61,443 bases of DNA from the IMG/VR virus record IMGVR_UViG_3300043399_000848, positions 1 through 61,443 of that record, one strand, 5' to 3'. A model generated the notes under the pieces. It was not told where the DNA came from and did not search any database. It saw only the letters and a list, made by a program, of their open reading frames with translations. A program made the position numbers and the translations under genes. The stretch is from a virus. Below are positions 43,714 to 51,273 of this stretch, in pieces. Positions within the stretch are counted from its first letter, which is position 1. The number at the start of each line of letters is the position of its first letter.

Positions 43714-43761
43714 AGTTTGCACAAAGTAACACGCAGATTGTCCTACTGTCCAGCCCGGGCT

Positions 43762-43789
43762 TTGCTTGGCAACTCTTGTCGATTACATT
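43762..43789 (+). promoter_or_regulatory. Rightward early promoter
   Basis: TTGCTT (43762-43767) and TACATT (43784-43789) are 16 bases apart, about 50 bases before the first rightward gene (TTG 43837). On the opposite strand TTGCCA (43770-43775 reversed) would suit a repressor promoter. The assignment is by pattern only. Confidence 0.45.
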
Positions 43790-43836
43790 CAGCTGCGACG
43801 ACAGCGAGGCTGTCCTTCAACCGAACGGAGATCAAC

Positions 43837-44163
43837 TTGAGACCGAACTTCCTGGGGCCCAGCGCAGCCCCCAACCCCGACGTCGGCGAGGACGAAGAGT
43901 GGATGCCGGTCGAGTCCGGCGCCTACGCCATGCTGGTCCATTGCTACGGGACCGGCGGGGAGCTGCAGAACGTGATCCCCTGCCCGATCCTCGGGTTCGT
44001 GCTGCGGCCCTTCGGGGTCCACAGGGCTCTGAGCCTGCGCGGGTGGGTGCTGATGTCTGAGATCTCCGTCTGGACGCCCGACGGGTGCGTCATGGCCAAG
44101 GGCGGGGTCATGTTCCCCGACCTCGAAACGTACGTCGTGTGGGCCAAGGAGAACGTGTCGTGA
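43837..44163 (+). CDS. First rightward early protein, unknown
   Basis: This is a 108-aa protein with a TTG start and CGGAGA five bases upstream; frame positions before it overlap the promoter region. It is an alpha/beta protein with ESGAYAMLVHCYGTGGELQNV near the middle. It stands where a cro-type gene would be, but no helix-turn-helix is visible. It overlaps the next gene's GTG. Confidence 0.65.
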   Translation: MRPNFLGPSAAPNPDVGEDEEWMPVESGAYAMLVHCYGTGGELQNVIPCPILGFVLRPFGVHRALSLRGWVLMSEISVWTPDGCVMAKGGVMFPDLETYVVWAKENVS

Positions 44164-44558
44164 CTCCCTGGGGTGCGGTCGTCGAAAGCGTCATCCTGGC
44201 CCTGCAGACGCTTGGCAGGGGCACTCTCCACGACGTCGTCGAGGAGACCGGCCTGAGTCAAGAGGCCGTGCGCAAGCCTCTGAACAGGATGTGCCGAGAG
44301 CCGATCGAGAACCGGCGTCTGCACATCTGCGAGTGGACCAGGGTCGCGTTCCACGGGCGTGTCTACCCGCGGCCGGTGTACGCGCTCGGTGCCAAGCCGA
44401 ACGCCAGGAAGCCGAAGCCGAAGACCCACACCGAGCTCGCTCGTGAGTGGGCCAGGAAGAGCCAGGCGCTGGCCTCGGCGATCCGTTTCGGGCACGTGCC
44501 TCAGAAGGAGGCGATCAAGATCGTGGCCGCGGCGCGCAAGGCCGGGGCCCGCATTTAA
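44160..44558 (+). CDS. Winged-helix DNA-binding protein
   Basis: This is a 132-aa basic protein. GTG 44160 has AAGGAG eight bases upstream. Residues about 5-60 form a winged helix-turn-helix (LGRGTLHDVVEETGLSQEAV then RKPLNRMC). A basic stretch ARKPKPK and two C-terminal helices follow. It is probably an early transcriptional regulator; the site is unknown. Confidence 0.65.
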   Translation: MTPWGAVVESVILALQTLGRGTLHDVVEETGLSQEAVRKPLNRMCREPIENRRLHICEWTRVAFHGRVYPRPVYALGAKPNARKPKPKTHTELAREWARKSQALASAIRFGHVPQKEAIKIVAAARKAGARI

Positions 44559-44570
44559 AAGGAGTACGAG

Positions 44571-44717
44571 ATGAAGCGAATCGACCCCGAGCAGCCGCCC
44601 TATGTCGAGGACAGCACTCGCACGTGCGTGGGCCTGAGGATCGTCCTCGCGGCAGCGATCGTGTGGATGCTCGCCGTCGCTGCGGTGATCGTCGTCGCCA
44701 CGGGGAGCGGCGCGTGA
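44571..44717 (+). CDS. Tiny single-pass membrane protein (48 aa)
   Basis: ATG 44571 is preceded by AAAAGGAG at six bases, one of the best ribosome sites in the window. The product has a 20-residue soluble N-terminus (MKRIDPEQPPYVEDS...) and a transmembrane segment at about 22-44. The stop overlaps the GTG of the PEP-CTERM gene as GTGA, so the two are translationally coupled and may work together at the membrane. Confidence 0.8.
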   Translation: MKRIDPEQPPYVEDSTRTCVGLRIVLAAAIVWMLAVAAVIVVATGSGA

Positions 44718-45337
44718 TCGCATCCGCGGCCCTCGCCGCAGCAGTGGCCACGTGCAGCTGGGACAGGCCCGGCCTAGACCCGTTCATGGGCGACGTCGTG
44801 TCCGCGGTTGACCGCTACACGGACATCCCCGCCGACGTCAGGGCCACGCTCAAGGCGCGCATGTTCGCTCGCCAGTACGACGAGGTGGCGGAGATCACGC
44901 GTGACGAGATCAGGGGCGAGTTCCTGTACGACAACCTACGCGACATGCACTTCGGGGACGGCCGCATCTGCCGGCGCGTCTCGCGCAACTGGCCCTCCGG
45001 GCTGGTCGAGCGCGGCCTCGTGTACTGCGAGGAGGGCCACTGCCTGATCGTGCCCACGGTCTGCCGCAACGTGTCCCGCATCACCCGCGTGAGCCGCGCG
45101 CAGCGCTCCGAGGAGCTGCCTGAGATCCGCATCGAGATCCCCGGTGGCCCCGGAGGTGGCGGGCAGAGCCTGACCTTCGCGCCCCTGGAGACCGATGAGA
45201 GGCACCAGCCGGTGCCGCCCCTGCCGCCCATGCGTGGCGGCTTCACAGAGCCGATCCCCGAGCCCAGCACCTGGGCGCTGTTCCTGATGGGGATCCTGAT
45301 GTTGATGATTTCAGTGAAGAAAGGATGGGAGAAGTGA
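44714..45337 (+). CDS. PEP-CTERM surface protein, MHFG-type
   Basis: This is a 207-aa exported protein. A hydrophobic N-terminal signal (about 1-13, likely cleavage near AVA) is followed by an ectodomain with RDMHFGDGRICRRVSR (MHFG at 78-81) and two Cys-rich segments. A Pro/Gly-rich linker precedes the C-terminal sorting signal: PEPSTWA from 182, a hydrophobic span at about 189-201, then KKGWEK. PEP-CTERM tails are recognised by exosortase, which cleaves and anchors the protein at the surface or releases it. The MHFG pattern matches a PEP-CTERM family I recall from proteobacteria. It uses the host's exosortase, since none is visible here. Confidence 0.82.
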   Translation: MIASAALAAAVATCSWDRPGLDPFMGDVVSAVDRYTDIPADVRATLKARMFARQYDEVAEITRDEIRGEFLYDNLRDMHFGDGRICRRVSRNWPSGLVERGLVYCEEGHCLIVPTVCRNVSRITRVSRAQRSEELPEIRIEIPGGPGGGGQSLTFAPLETDERHQPVPPLPPMRGGFTEPIPEPSTWALFLMGILMLMISVKKGWEK

Positions 45338-45846
45338 AGAACGTAACTGAAAACGCCAAGGTCTACGGCAACGCTCGGGTCTACGACGACGCTCGGGTCT
45401 ACGGCGACGCTCGGGTCTACGGCAACGCTCAGGTCTCCGGCAACGCTCAGGTCTACGGCGACGCTCTGGTCTACGGCGACGCTCTGGTCTACGGCGACGC
45501 TCTGGTCTACGGCGGCGCTGAGGTCTCCGGCAACGCTCAGGTCTACAACAACGCTCAGGTCTACGGCGACGCTCGGGTCTCCGGCAACGCTCTGGTCTAC
45601 GGCGACGCAGTGATCGAGAAGACCAGCGACTACCTCGTCATCGGCCCAGCCAAGTCGAGCGGGCGCTTCACCACGGCGCACCGCGACAGCAAGATCGGCG
45701 TGCGGGTCAACTGCGGGTGCTTCACAGGCACGGTGCGGGAGTTCAGCGCGGCAATCGAGGAGACGCACAAGAACAACCGCGAGGCGCTGGAGCAGTACCG
45801 TCTGTTCTGCCAACTGATCGCATTCAACTTTGGAGTGACGGAATGA
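45334..45846 (+). CDS. Left-handed beta-helix hexapeptide-repeat protein
   Basis: This is a 170-aa protein with a GTG start overlapping the PEP-CTERM stop (ATG 45325 is an alternative). Fourteen consecutive hexapeptides of type VYGDAR or VSGNAQ (about 6-92) would form a four-to-five-turn left-handed beta-helix. A C-terminal cap (about 93-170) contains Cys and charged helices (EETHKNNREALEQY). There is no acyltransferase catalytic His in the repeats, so a structural or binding role is more likely. Close coupling to the surface protein gene is notable. Confidence 0.8.
   Translation: MKNVTENAKVYGNARVYDDARVYGDARVYGNAQVSGNAQVYGDALVYGDALVYGDALVYGGAEVSGNAQVYNNAQVYGDARVSGNALVYGDAVIEKTSDYLVIGPAKSSGRFTTAHRDSKIGVRVNCGCFTGTVREFSAAIEETHKNNREALEQYRLFCQLIAFNFGVTE
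45358..45609 (+). repeat. Fourteen 18-bp tandem repeats
   Basis: Units of 18 bp around GTCTACGGCGACGCTCGG run without interruption from 45358 to 45609. Several adjacent units are identical (45466-45519 region). Copy changes would keep the frame and add or remove a third of a beta-helix turn. Confidence 0.92.
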
Positions 45847-46205
45847 AAGAACAACCCGAAGCCCTGTGGCTGGCCGATGCTCTTGAGGGCCGCGCCACGA
45901 GGGCGTGGACAAGAGAGCAAGTCGCAGCCAGACTGCGCCGGTTGCACGCCCTAGTCGCCGCATGCGAGCCGTACCTGAAGGAGGGCGAGACCCCCGCCGA
46001 ACGCATCGAGCGTGAGCGCCTAGACACGGAGGCTGTGTGTCGGCTGTACGCCAAGGAGCGGGAGAAGAATGTCAAGCTGCTGGAGGCGTTGCGCCCGTTC
46101 GCCTCGGCCACGCTCACGGATGGCGGCGCCATCGTCGGTCTGATGCGAGAAGATTTCGAGCGGGCCCGCGCCGCCATCGCCAAGGCGGAAGGAGAGAAGG
46201 AATGA
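45843..46205 (+). CDS. Small helical accessory protein
   Basis: This is a 120-aa, charged, largely helical protein. The ATG overlaps the preceding stop. The C-terminus ends in RAAIAKAEGEKE, almost the same ending as the next gene (RAAIAKAEGQA), with near-identical DNA. It is the first member of a run of small genes that share termini. Function is unknown. Confidence 0.65.
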   Translation: MKEQPEALWLADALEGRATRAWTREQVAARLRRLHALVAACEPYLKEGETPAERIERERLDTEAVCRLYAKEREKNVKLLEALRPFASATLTDGGAIVGLMREDFERARAAIAKAEGEKE

Positions 46206-46477
46206 GCAAGCACACACCGGGGCCGTGGAAACTAGAGCGTAAAAGCGTTCTTATTCCCGTTGCCCCCCACGAATGGGCAGAAGCATACGGAGGTTCAGAG
46301 GCCAACGCCCGCCTGATCGCGGCTGCGCCTGAACTGCTGGAGGCGTTGAAGAACTTGGAAAAAGAGTTCCGCAAGGTCTACCCGATTTACTACTACGCAG
46401 AGCCTTGGGGCCACGAAACCAATGTTCCGCTGCAAGCGGCACGCGCCGCCATCGCCAAGGCGGAGGGGCAAGCATGA
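46202..46477 (+). CDS. HTPGPW-type small phage protein
   Basis: This is a 91-aa protein. It begins SKHTPGPWKLE and has ANARLIAAAPELLEALKNL, a pattern very common in small phage proteins of unknown function. It ends with the shared AAIAKAEG cassette. Coupled to neighbours by four-base overlaps. Confidence 0.72.
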   Translation: MSKHTPGPWKLERKSVLIPVAPHEWAEAYGGSEANARLIAAAPELLEALKNLEKEFRKVYPIYYYAEPWGHETNVPLQAARAAIAKAEGQA

Positions 46478-46728
46478 CCCCCGACGACATCACCCGCTTC
46501 GCGCGGGAGGCGGGCCTGCCGATGGCCTGGATAAGCAAAACGGGCTTGCTCAAGTGGTCGGAACTTGAGCGCTTCGCCGCCCTGGCCTACGAGGCCGGTG
46601 CCGCTGCGGAGCGTGAGGCGTGTGCGAAGGTGTGTGAACAGACTGACGAAGACGGAGAAGGTCCAGACTGCTGGGGCTGGCACGCAAAGGACTACGCGAA
46701 AGCGATCCGAGCAAGGAGCAAGGAATGA
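46474..46728 (+). CDS. Tandem paralogue 1 (DITRFAREA ... RARSKE)
   Basis: This is an 84-aa protein with an N-terminal helix DDITRFAREAG, a central ELERFAALAYEAGAAAEREACAKVC segment and the C-terminus AIRARSKE. The two following genes share the same layout, so the three arose by tandem duplication. The codons for RARSKE include AGGAG, which can serve as ribosome site for the next gene. Confidence 0.7.
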   Translation: MTPDDITRFAREAGLPMAWISKTGLLKWSELERFAALAYEAGAAAEREACAKVCEQTDEDGEGPDCWGWHAKDYAKAIRARSKE

Positions 46729-47009
46729 AAACCGAAGACATCATCCGCATGGCGCGGGAGGCGAACCTCGGCAACGTGCTGTGCCACAACAGCGTCGAGG
46801 GCGACCGCGTGTTCATCGAGGGCGCCGATTGGCACGACGAGGTAGAGCGCTTCGCTGCTCTCGTCGCCGCTGCGGAGAGTGAGCGTTGGAGCCGACTGCT
46901 GGAGGACCGAGCCGCCGCGTGCGAACGCGCTGCCGAGAACACCGGTGACCCGAAGTACGACTCTATCGCTCGCACGCTGATGAGCGTGCGTCAGGAGGGA
47001 CTGAAATGA
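46725..47009 (+). CDS. Tandem paralogue 2
   Basis: This is a 94-aa protein with EDIIRMAREANLG at the N-terminus and EVERFAALVAAAESERW in the middle, clearly related to both neighbours. The C-terminal part has diverged (ARTLMSVRQEGLK) and lost the RARSKE ending. The ATG overlaps the upstream TGA. Confidence 0.7.
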   Translation: MKTEDIIRMAREANLGNVLCHNSVEGDRVFIEGADWHDEVERFAALVAAAESERWSRLLEDRAAACERAAENTGDPKYDSIARTLMSVRQEGLK

Positions 47010-47293
47010 CCCCCGAAGACATCATCCGCCTCGCGCGGGAGGCGCATCGCCGCGTTGTGACCGATGACTACCCGGGGCACACGGGTCAGCTTGACGCGTG
47101 GACGCTGGCGCTGCTTGAGCGCTTCGCCGCGCTCGTCGCCGCTGCGGAGCGCGAAGCGTGTGCGAAGGTGTGCGATGACATCAGCGAGGAATACTGCCAG
47201 CGCGAAGGGAAGCGCCTCCCAAGCCTGAGAACTGACGCAGAGAGTGGTGCTGGTGACTGCGCTGAAGCCATTCGCGCAAGGAGCAAAGAATGA
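47006..47293 (+). CDS. Tandem paralogue 3
   Basis: This is a 95-aa protein with EDIIRLAREAH, LLERFAALVAAAEREACAKVC and the terminal AEAIRARSKE, closest to paralogue 1 at its C-terminus and to paralogue 2 at its N-terminus. This suggests recombination among copies. Function is unknown. Confidence 0.7.
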   Translation: MTPEDIIRLAREAHRRVVTDDYPGHTGQLDAWTLALLERFAALVAAAEREACAKVCDDISEEYCQREGKRLPSLRTDAESGAGDCAEAIRARSKE

Positions 47294-47553
47294 CCGACAC
47301 ACGTACCGTCCCCGCCGCGCAGAAGACACACGACTACACGCGGCGCACATGGGGCCACGACTACGCCACGATGGCGGTGATTGACGGCGGTCGGCGGTTG
47401 CGCCTCAGCGGCTGGGGCCACGGCATCAAGGTTGGCGACTACCTGATTCTGCCGAACGGCAACGGGACGACACGCTACCGCGTGGACAGTATCGACTACC
47501 GCATGGACCCGCCGGACATGTGGTTTGCAGAGGCCACGTTCGCACCGCGATGA
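47290..47553 (+). CDS. Small beta-rich protein of the accessory array
   Basis: This is an 87-aa protein starting MTDTRTVPA. The next gene starts MSDLRTVPV, so the two share an N-terminal cassette. The rest is a small beta fold with GIKVGDYLILPNGNGTTRYRV, like an OB or SH3-type barrel. No family is assigned. Confidence 0.68.
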   Translation: MTDTRTVPAAQKTHDYTRRTWGHDYATMAVIDGGRRLRLSGWGHGIKVGDYLILPNGNGTTRYRVDSIDYRMDPPDMWFAEATFAPR

Positions 47554-47565
47554 AGGAGAAGAACC

Positions 47566-48030
47566 ATGAGTGACCTGAGAACCGTCCCCGTGGAGCTGCT
47601 GCAGCAGGCGCTGGAGGCGTTGGATAACTGCACCAGCGAACACGGTCACAGGTGTAATCGCTGCGACAGTGAAGTGGACGAAGGTGGTCGAGTCATCGCC
47701 GCCCTCCGCGTCGCGCTGGAGCAGCCCAGCCCCGTCTTTCAAGACCATTCGATCCCGCTCGGGCGCCGCACGCAGGAGCAGCCGATTCAGCCGGTGGCGT
47801 GGCTGACCGACAGACAAACGATGTACTTCGACAAGGAAGACGCGCGGCGCGATTGCGACGGGTTCATTCAACCTCTCGACACCCACCCACCCCGCCGCGA
47901 GTGGCAGGGGCTGACGGAGGAGGAGATTGATTCTTTCATGCCCTACTGCCACAACGAATTTGACTTGGCCGAATTCAAAGACTTCGCCCGCGCTATCGAG
48001 GCCGCGCTGAAGGAGAAGAACCATGAATGA
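47566..48030 (+). CDS. Conserved small phage protein
   Basis: This is a 154-aa protein. The N-terminal helix ELLQQALEALDNC and CNRCDSE are followed by VAWLTDRQTMYFDKEDA, a pattern frequent in phage-encoded proteins of unknown role, and a C-terminal ARAIEAALKEKN. AAGGAGAAG precedes the ATG. Its stop region overlaps the next ATG, with the same GGAGAAGAACC sequence before both genes. Confidence 0.68.
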   Translation: MSDLRTVPVELLQQALEALDNCTSEHGHRCNRCDSEVDEGGRVIAALRVALEQPSPVFQDHSIPLGRRTQEQPIQPVAWLTDRQTMYFDKEDARRDCDGFIQPLDTHPPRREWQGLTEEEIDSFMPYCHNEFDLAEFKDFARAIEAALKEKNHE

Positions 48031-48370
48031 AAACCTCACCGTGAATTCAGACCGCGTACCTTTTGTCGCGGTTGCGAACGACGAAATCTGCCGGATCAAT
48101 GCGGACGGCACCGCAACCTACCAATGGGACCGCATCGAAACTGCGGCGCAGCGGTGGGAGCCGGGGTGCGAAAACATCGCGCTATGTCTGGCAAAGTTGC
48201 TGTTGCCGCTGCGCCCCCACGCCGAGCCCCCGCCCAAGCCGATCCACGGCACGAAAATCCACGCGGAATTCCAGGATCTCGACCGGCACACGTTGCCCGG
48301 TGAGATGACCATCGAAGACTGGTTCGAGGCCGGCGTGCGGTACGCGGAGCGACAGCATGCCCAACAGTGA
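48023..48370 (+). CDS. Small hypothetical protein
   Basis: This is a 115-aa protein. GGAGAAG lies six bases before the ATG. The N-terminal half is beta (VPFVAVANDEICRINADGTA) and the C-terminal half is helical after a Pro-rich stretch (EPPPKPIHG). No domain is recognised. Confidence 0.65.
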   Translation: MNENLTVNSDRVPFVAVANDEICRINADGTATYQWDRIETAAQRWEPGCENIALCLAKLLLPLRPHAEPPPKPIHGTKIHAEFQDLDRHTLPGEMTIEDWFEAGVRYAERQHAQQ

Positions 48371-48695
48371 CTACACCCTACCCTCGTCCGACTGGGTCCC
48401 GTCCCGGTTCGAGTTCGAGCAGCAGCGACAGCGGGCCTGGCGCGAGCTGAGGACCGGCGGCGCGCAGCGGTGCGCGTCGGGGCGCGTCCTCCCGTGGCCA
48501 ATCCGCAACGGCCAGCGTCAGCGTCCGGTAGCGTCCGATGAAGAGCGGCAGCGTCCGAGGAGGGCCGCCTCGCTGATCCAGGTCGTGCGCCAGCGGGTCA
48601 ATTGGGACAGCCTGGCCGTGACAGCGATCGTCCTGTCGGCGATCATCTGGCTATGGGTAGTCGGCTCGCTCCTGTATCGATTCGCCAGCTTGTGA
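48357..48695 (+). CDS. C-terminally anchored membrane protein
   Basis: This is a 112-aa protein overlapping the previous gene by 14 bases. A Gln/Arg-rich soluble region (1-80), partly encoded by repeated CAGCGTCCG units, is followed by a hydrophobic C-terminal span at about 86-106. It is the last gene of the small-protein array. Function is unknown. Confidence 0.6.
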   Translation: MPNSDYTLPSSDWVPSRFEFEQQRQRAWRELRTGGAQRCASGRVLPWPIRNGQRQRPVASDEERQRPRRAASLIQVVRQRVNWDSLAVTAIVLSAIIWLWVVGSLLYRFASL

Positions 48696-48719
48696 CAGCT
48701 GGGCTGTCGCCCCCATAAT
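48690..48719 (+). promoter_or_regulatory. Putative promoter for the replication genes
   Basis: TTGTGA (48690-48695) and CATAAT (48714-48719) are 18 bases apart and 74 bases before the primase-helicase ATG. The spacer contains CAGCTGGGCTG. No terminator is evident before it, so it may supplement readthrough. Confidence 0.4.
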
Positions 48720-48792
48720 CCCCACCCCCGCCGCAAGGGCCGCAGGAAATGAGGCCGCTGCGGCGGTTGCGTTTCAACACCGAAAGGTGAGC

Positions 48793-51273
48793 ATGACCAT
48801 CGAGTACACAACTCCACCGAAACCGGACACGATCAACCTTCGGATCGACAGCATCCCGAAGGACCTCCAGAACAAGAACAGGTGGATCCTCTGGCGGTAC
48901 GAGCTGAGGACCACGTCGAAGGGCGCGCAGAAGTGGGCCAAGGTGCCCAAGAACATCCGAGGCGGGCCGGCGTCCAGCACTGACCCGGCCACGTGGTCGT
49001 CTTTCGACGACGCTGTCGACGCATACATCGACTCGGGCGACCGTTTCGAAGGTGTCGGTTTCGTCCTCGACGCCAGCGACGGTGTCGTCGGTGTCGACCT
49101 CGACGACCACCGAGACCCGGCCACGGGCGAGCTCGACCAGCTGGCCAAGTCGGCGGTCGAGAGCATGCACGGCTACTGGGAGGTGTCCCCCAGCGGGACG
49201 GGCGTCAAGGGCCTCGTCTTCGCTCCGTCATCGGTGGACAGCCAGGCTGACCACAAGTCGGGGATCGAGATCTACACCAGCGGGCGGTACTTCGCGATCA
49301 CGGGACACGCGCTGCGGTCGGACATCGGCCCCGACCAGGGCCAGCAGCTGAAGGAATTCCTGTCCCAGCACGTGGGCCAGGTCAAGGAGGCGTCGACACG
49401 ATCGTCGAGGGTCGGGCCGTCAGCGGCCGACATGGACCCCGACGCGCTCGACTTCTTCGAGCAGGCCGAGCACCCGGTCGTCCGTGGGTGGGACCTGCAG
49501 CGGGTCGTGGACGAGGTCCTGCCCCACCTCGACGGGTCCGCATACCAGGACTGGATACGCGTCGGGCAGGTCCTCCACCATCAGTGCAACGGGTCCCAGG
49601 AGGCTCTCCAAGAGTGGGACATGTGGAGCCGTGAGTTCGCCGGTTTCCAGGAGGGAGCATGCTCTGACAAGTGGGACACGTTCGGCCTCAGCGGCCGCGT
49701 GACCACGCTCGCGGGGCTCCTGTCGGAGACACGCGACCAGCGGGAGAAGGTCGAGCAGGAGAAGAGGGATCAGAAGCGACAAGAGCGTAGCGAGCATGTC
49801 AAGACCCTCGTCGAGAGGGTCCTCGGATGCGGGGACGTGGAGTCGCTCAAGGATGTCGTGGCCGTCGTCAGGGAAGACACGACGATCGACGACACCGACC
49901 GCAACGGGTCGCTGACGGTCGCCGTCCAGCAGCGGTTCAAGGATCTCGGGTCGCCGCAGAAGCGGGATGACGTGCGCAAGATGCTGAAGCCGACCGGTGG
50001 CTGGTCGGCGGACTCGGGCAGCCCGTCCGGGCCCGAGTGGCTGTCGAGGTGGGTCTATGTCAAGTCCGAGGGCGTGTTCTTCAGCCTCGACCGCAAGGCC
50101 GCGCTCGACAGCAGGGCATTCGACGCCGAGCATACGGACAAGATGCCCCTGCGTAACGGCACGATCAGTCTTCGCGAGAGGGCCAGCGAGTACGCGGTTC
50201 ACGCGTGGGCCATCAGGACGGTAGACAGGACCATCTACGCGCCGCCCGAGGGCGAGATCTTCGAGCAGGACAAGGCCACGTACGTGAACCTGTACGACCC
50301 CGACAGCGCCCCCGCCTGCGAGCCAGGGGGCGAGGCCGCGGTGCGTATGGTCATGTCCCACCTTGAGCGGATGCTGCCGGACCAGCGAGAGCGTGAGCTT
50401 TTCCTGTCGTGGATGGCCCACGTCGTTCGCCACCCGGGGAAGAAGGTCAGGTGGGCGCCATACATCTACGGTGTCGAGGGGGCCGGCAAGAGCTTCCTGG
50501 CGGACCTCCTGGAGTGGGTCATGGGAGCGCCCAACATCCGACGGGTGGCCGGGCGTGACCTGGTGAGCGACTTCACAGGCTGGGCCGCGGGGAGAGCACT
50601 CACTGTGGTCGAGGAGGCCCACCAGACGGGCCACCGGTACGACGTCGGTGAGGTGCTCAAGGCACCCGTGACGAATGACCGAATCAGCGTCCACAAGAAA
50701 GGCGTCGACCCGTACGAGATCGTCAACTACGTCAGCTACCTGGTCCTGTCGAACCACGCCGACGGGATCCCGATCACCGAGACCGACAGGCGGTACTTCT
50801 TTCTTCAGTCTGCGATCGGGACGGAGGCCGCCCGGGCACTCAGCGAAGAGGGGTTCTACAACAACCTGTTCGCGGTCTGCAAGGCCAGCCGGGGCCAGCT
50901 TCGCCGTTGGCTGATCGAGGACGTCAAGATGCACCCGGAGTTCGACCCGAACGGCCGGGCGCCCGTCACGGAGGCCAGGGCGAGGGTCATCGAGCTGACC
51001 AAGACAGATGCCCAGGCGGCCGTCGAAGAGCTCTTGGCCGGGCGAAAAGCTGTCACTTCAAGCCACGTCCACGCGCACCTGGAGTCCCTCGGGACGGACA
51101 TCAGGACCTCCCGTCTGGGCAATCTGATCGGCTCTGCCGGGTTCGTCTTCTTCAAAAAGATGAGGATCGGAGAGGGGACGAGCAGGGTGTGGGTGAGGCC
51201 GGGAGAAATCCGCGGAGGGGACGAATCCGAAGTTCGGAACGCTCTTTCCTGGTGTCTCTCGGACGACTTCTGA
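48793..51273 (+). CDS. Primase-helicase: PrimPol-like domain + D5/SF3 helicase
   Basis: This is an 826-aa replication initiator. The N-terminal primase-polymerase region (about 20-200) shows GVDLDDH as the metal-binding acids, SPSGTGVKG, and a segment with GIEIYTSGRYFAITG. A PriCT-like segment (about 245-300) follows. The C-terminal SF3/D5 helicase has Walker A GVEGAGKS near 560, Walker B-like TVVEEAH near 608, and sensor residues around VLSNHAD near 651. AAAGG five bases before ATG 48793 fixes the start. The iteron cluster begins within its 3' end, suggesting that it acts at that origin. Confidence 0.9.
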   Translation: MTIEYTTPPKPDTINLRIDSIPKDLQNKNRWILWRYELRTTSKGAQKWAKVPKNIRGGPASSTDPATWSSFDDAVDAYIDSGDRFEGVGFVLDASDGVVGVDLDDHRDPATGELDQLAKSAVESMHGYWEVSPSGTGVKGLVFAPSSVDSQADHKSGIEIYTSGRYFAITGHALRSDIGPDQGQQLKEFLSQHVGQVKEASTRSSRVGPSAADMDPDALDFFEQAEHPVVRGWDLQRVVDEVLPHLDGSAYQDWIRVGQVLHHQCNGSQEALQEWDMWSREFAGFQEGACSDKWDTFGLSGRVTTLAGLLSETRDQREKVEQEKRDQKRQERSEHVKTLVERVLGCGDVESLKDVVAVVREDTTIDDTDRNGSLTVAVQQRFKDLGSPQKRDDVRKMLKPTGGWSADSGSPSGPEWLSRWVYVKSEGVFFSLDRKAALDSRAFDAEHTDKMPLRNGTISLRERASEYAVHAWAIRTVDRTIYAPPEGEIFEQDKATYVNLYDPDSAPACEPGGEAAVRMVMSHLERMLPDQRERELFLSWMAHVVRHPGKKVRWAPYIYGVEGAGKSFLADLLEWVMGAPNIRRVAGRDLVSDFTGWAAGRALTVVEEAHQTGHRYDVGEVLKAPVTNDRISVHKKGVDPYEIVNYVSYLVLSNHADGIPITETDRRYFFLQSAIGTEAARALSEEGFYNNLFAVCKASRGQLRRWLIEDVKMHPEFDPNGRAPVTEARARVIELTKTDAQAAVEELLAGRKAVTSSHVHAHLESLGTDIRTSRLGNLIGSAGFVFFKKMRIGEGTSRVWVRPGEIRGGDESEVRNALSWCLSDDF

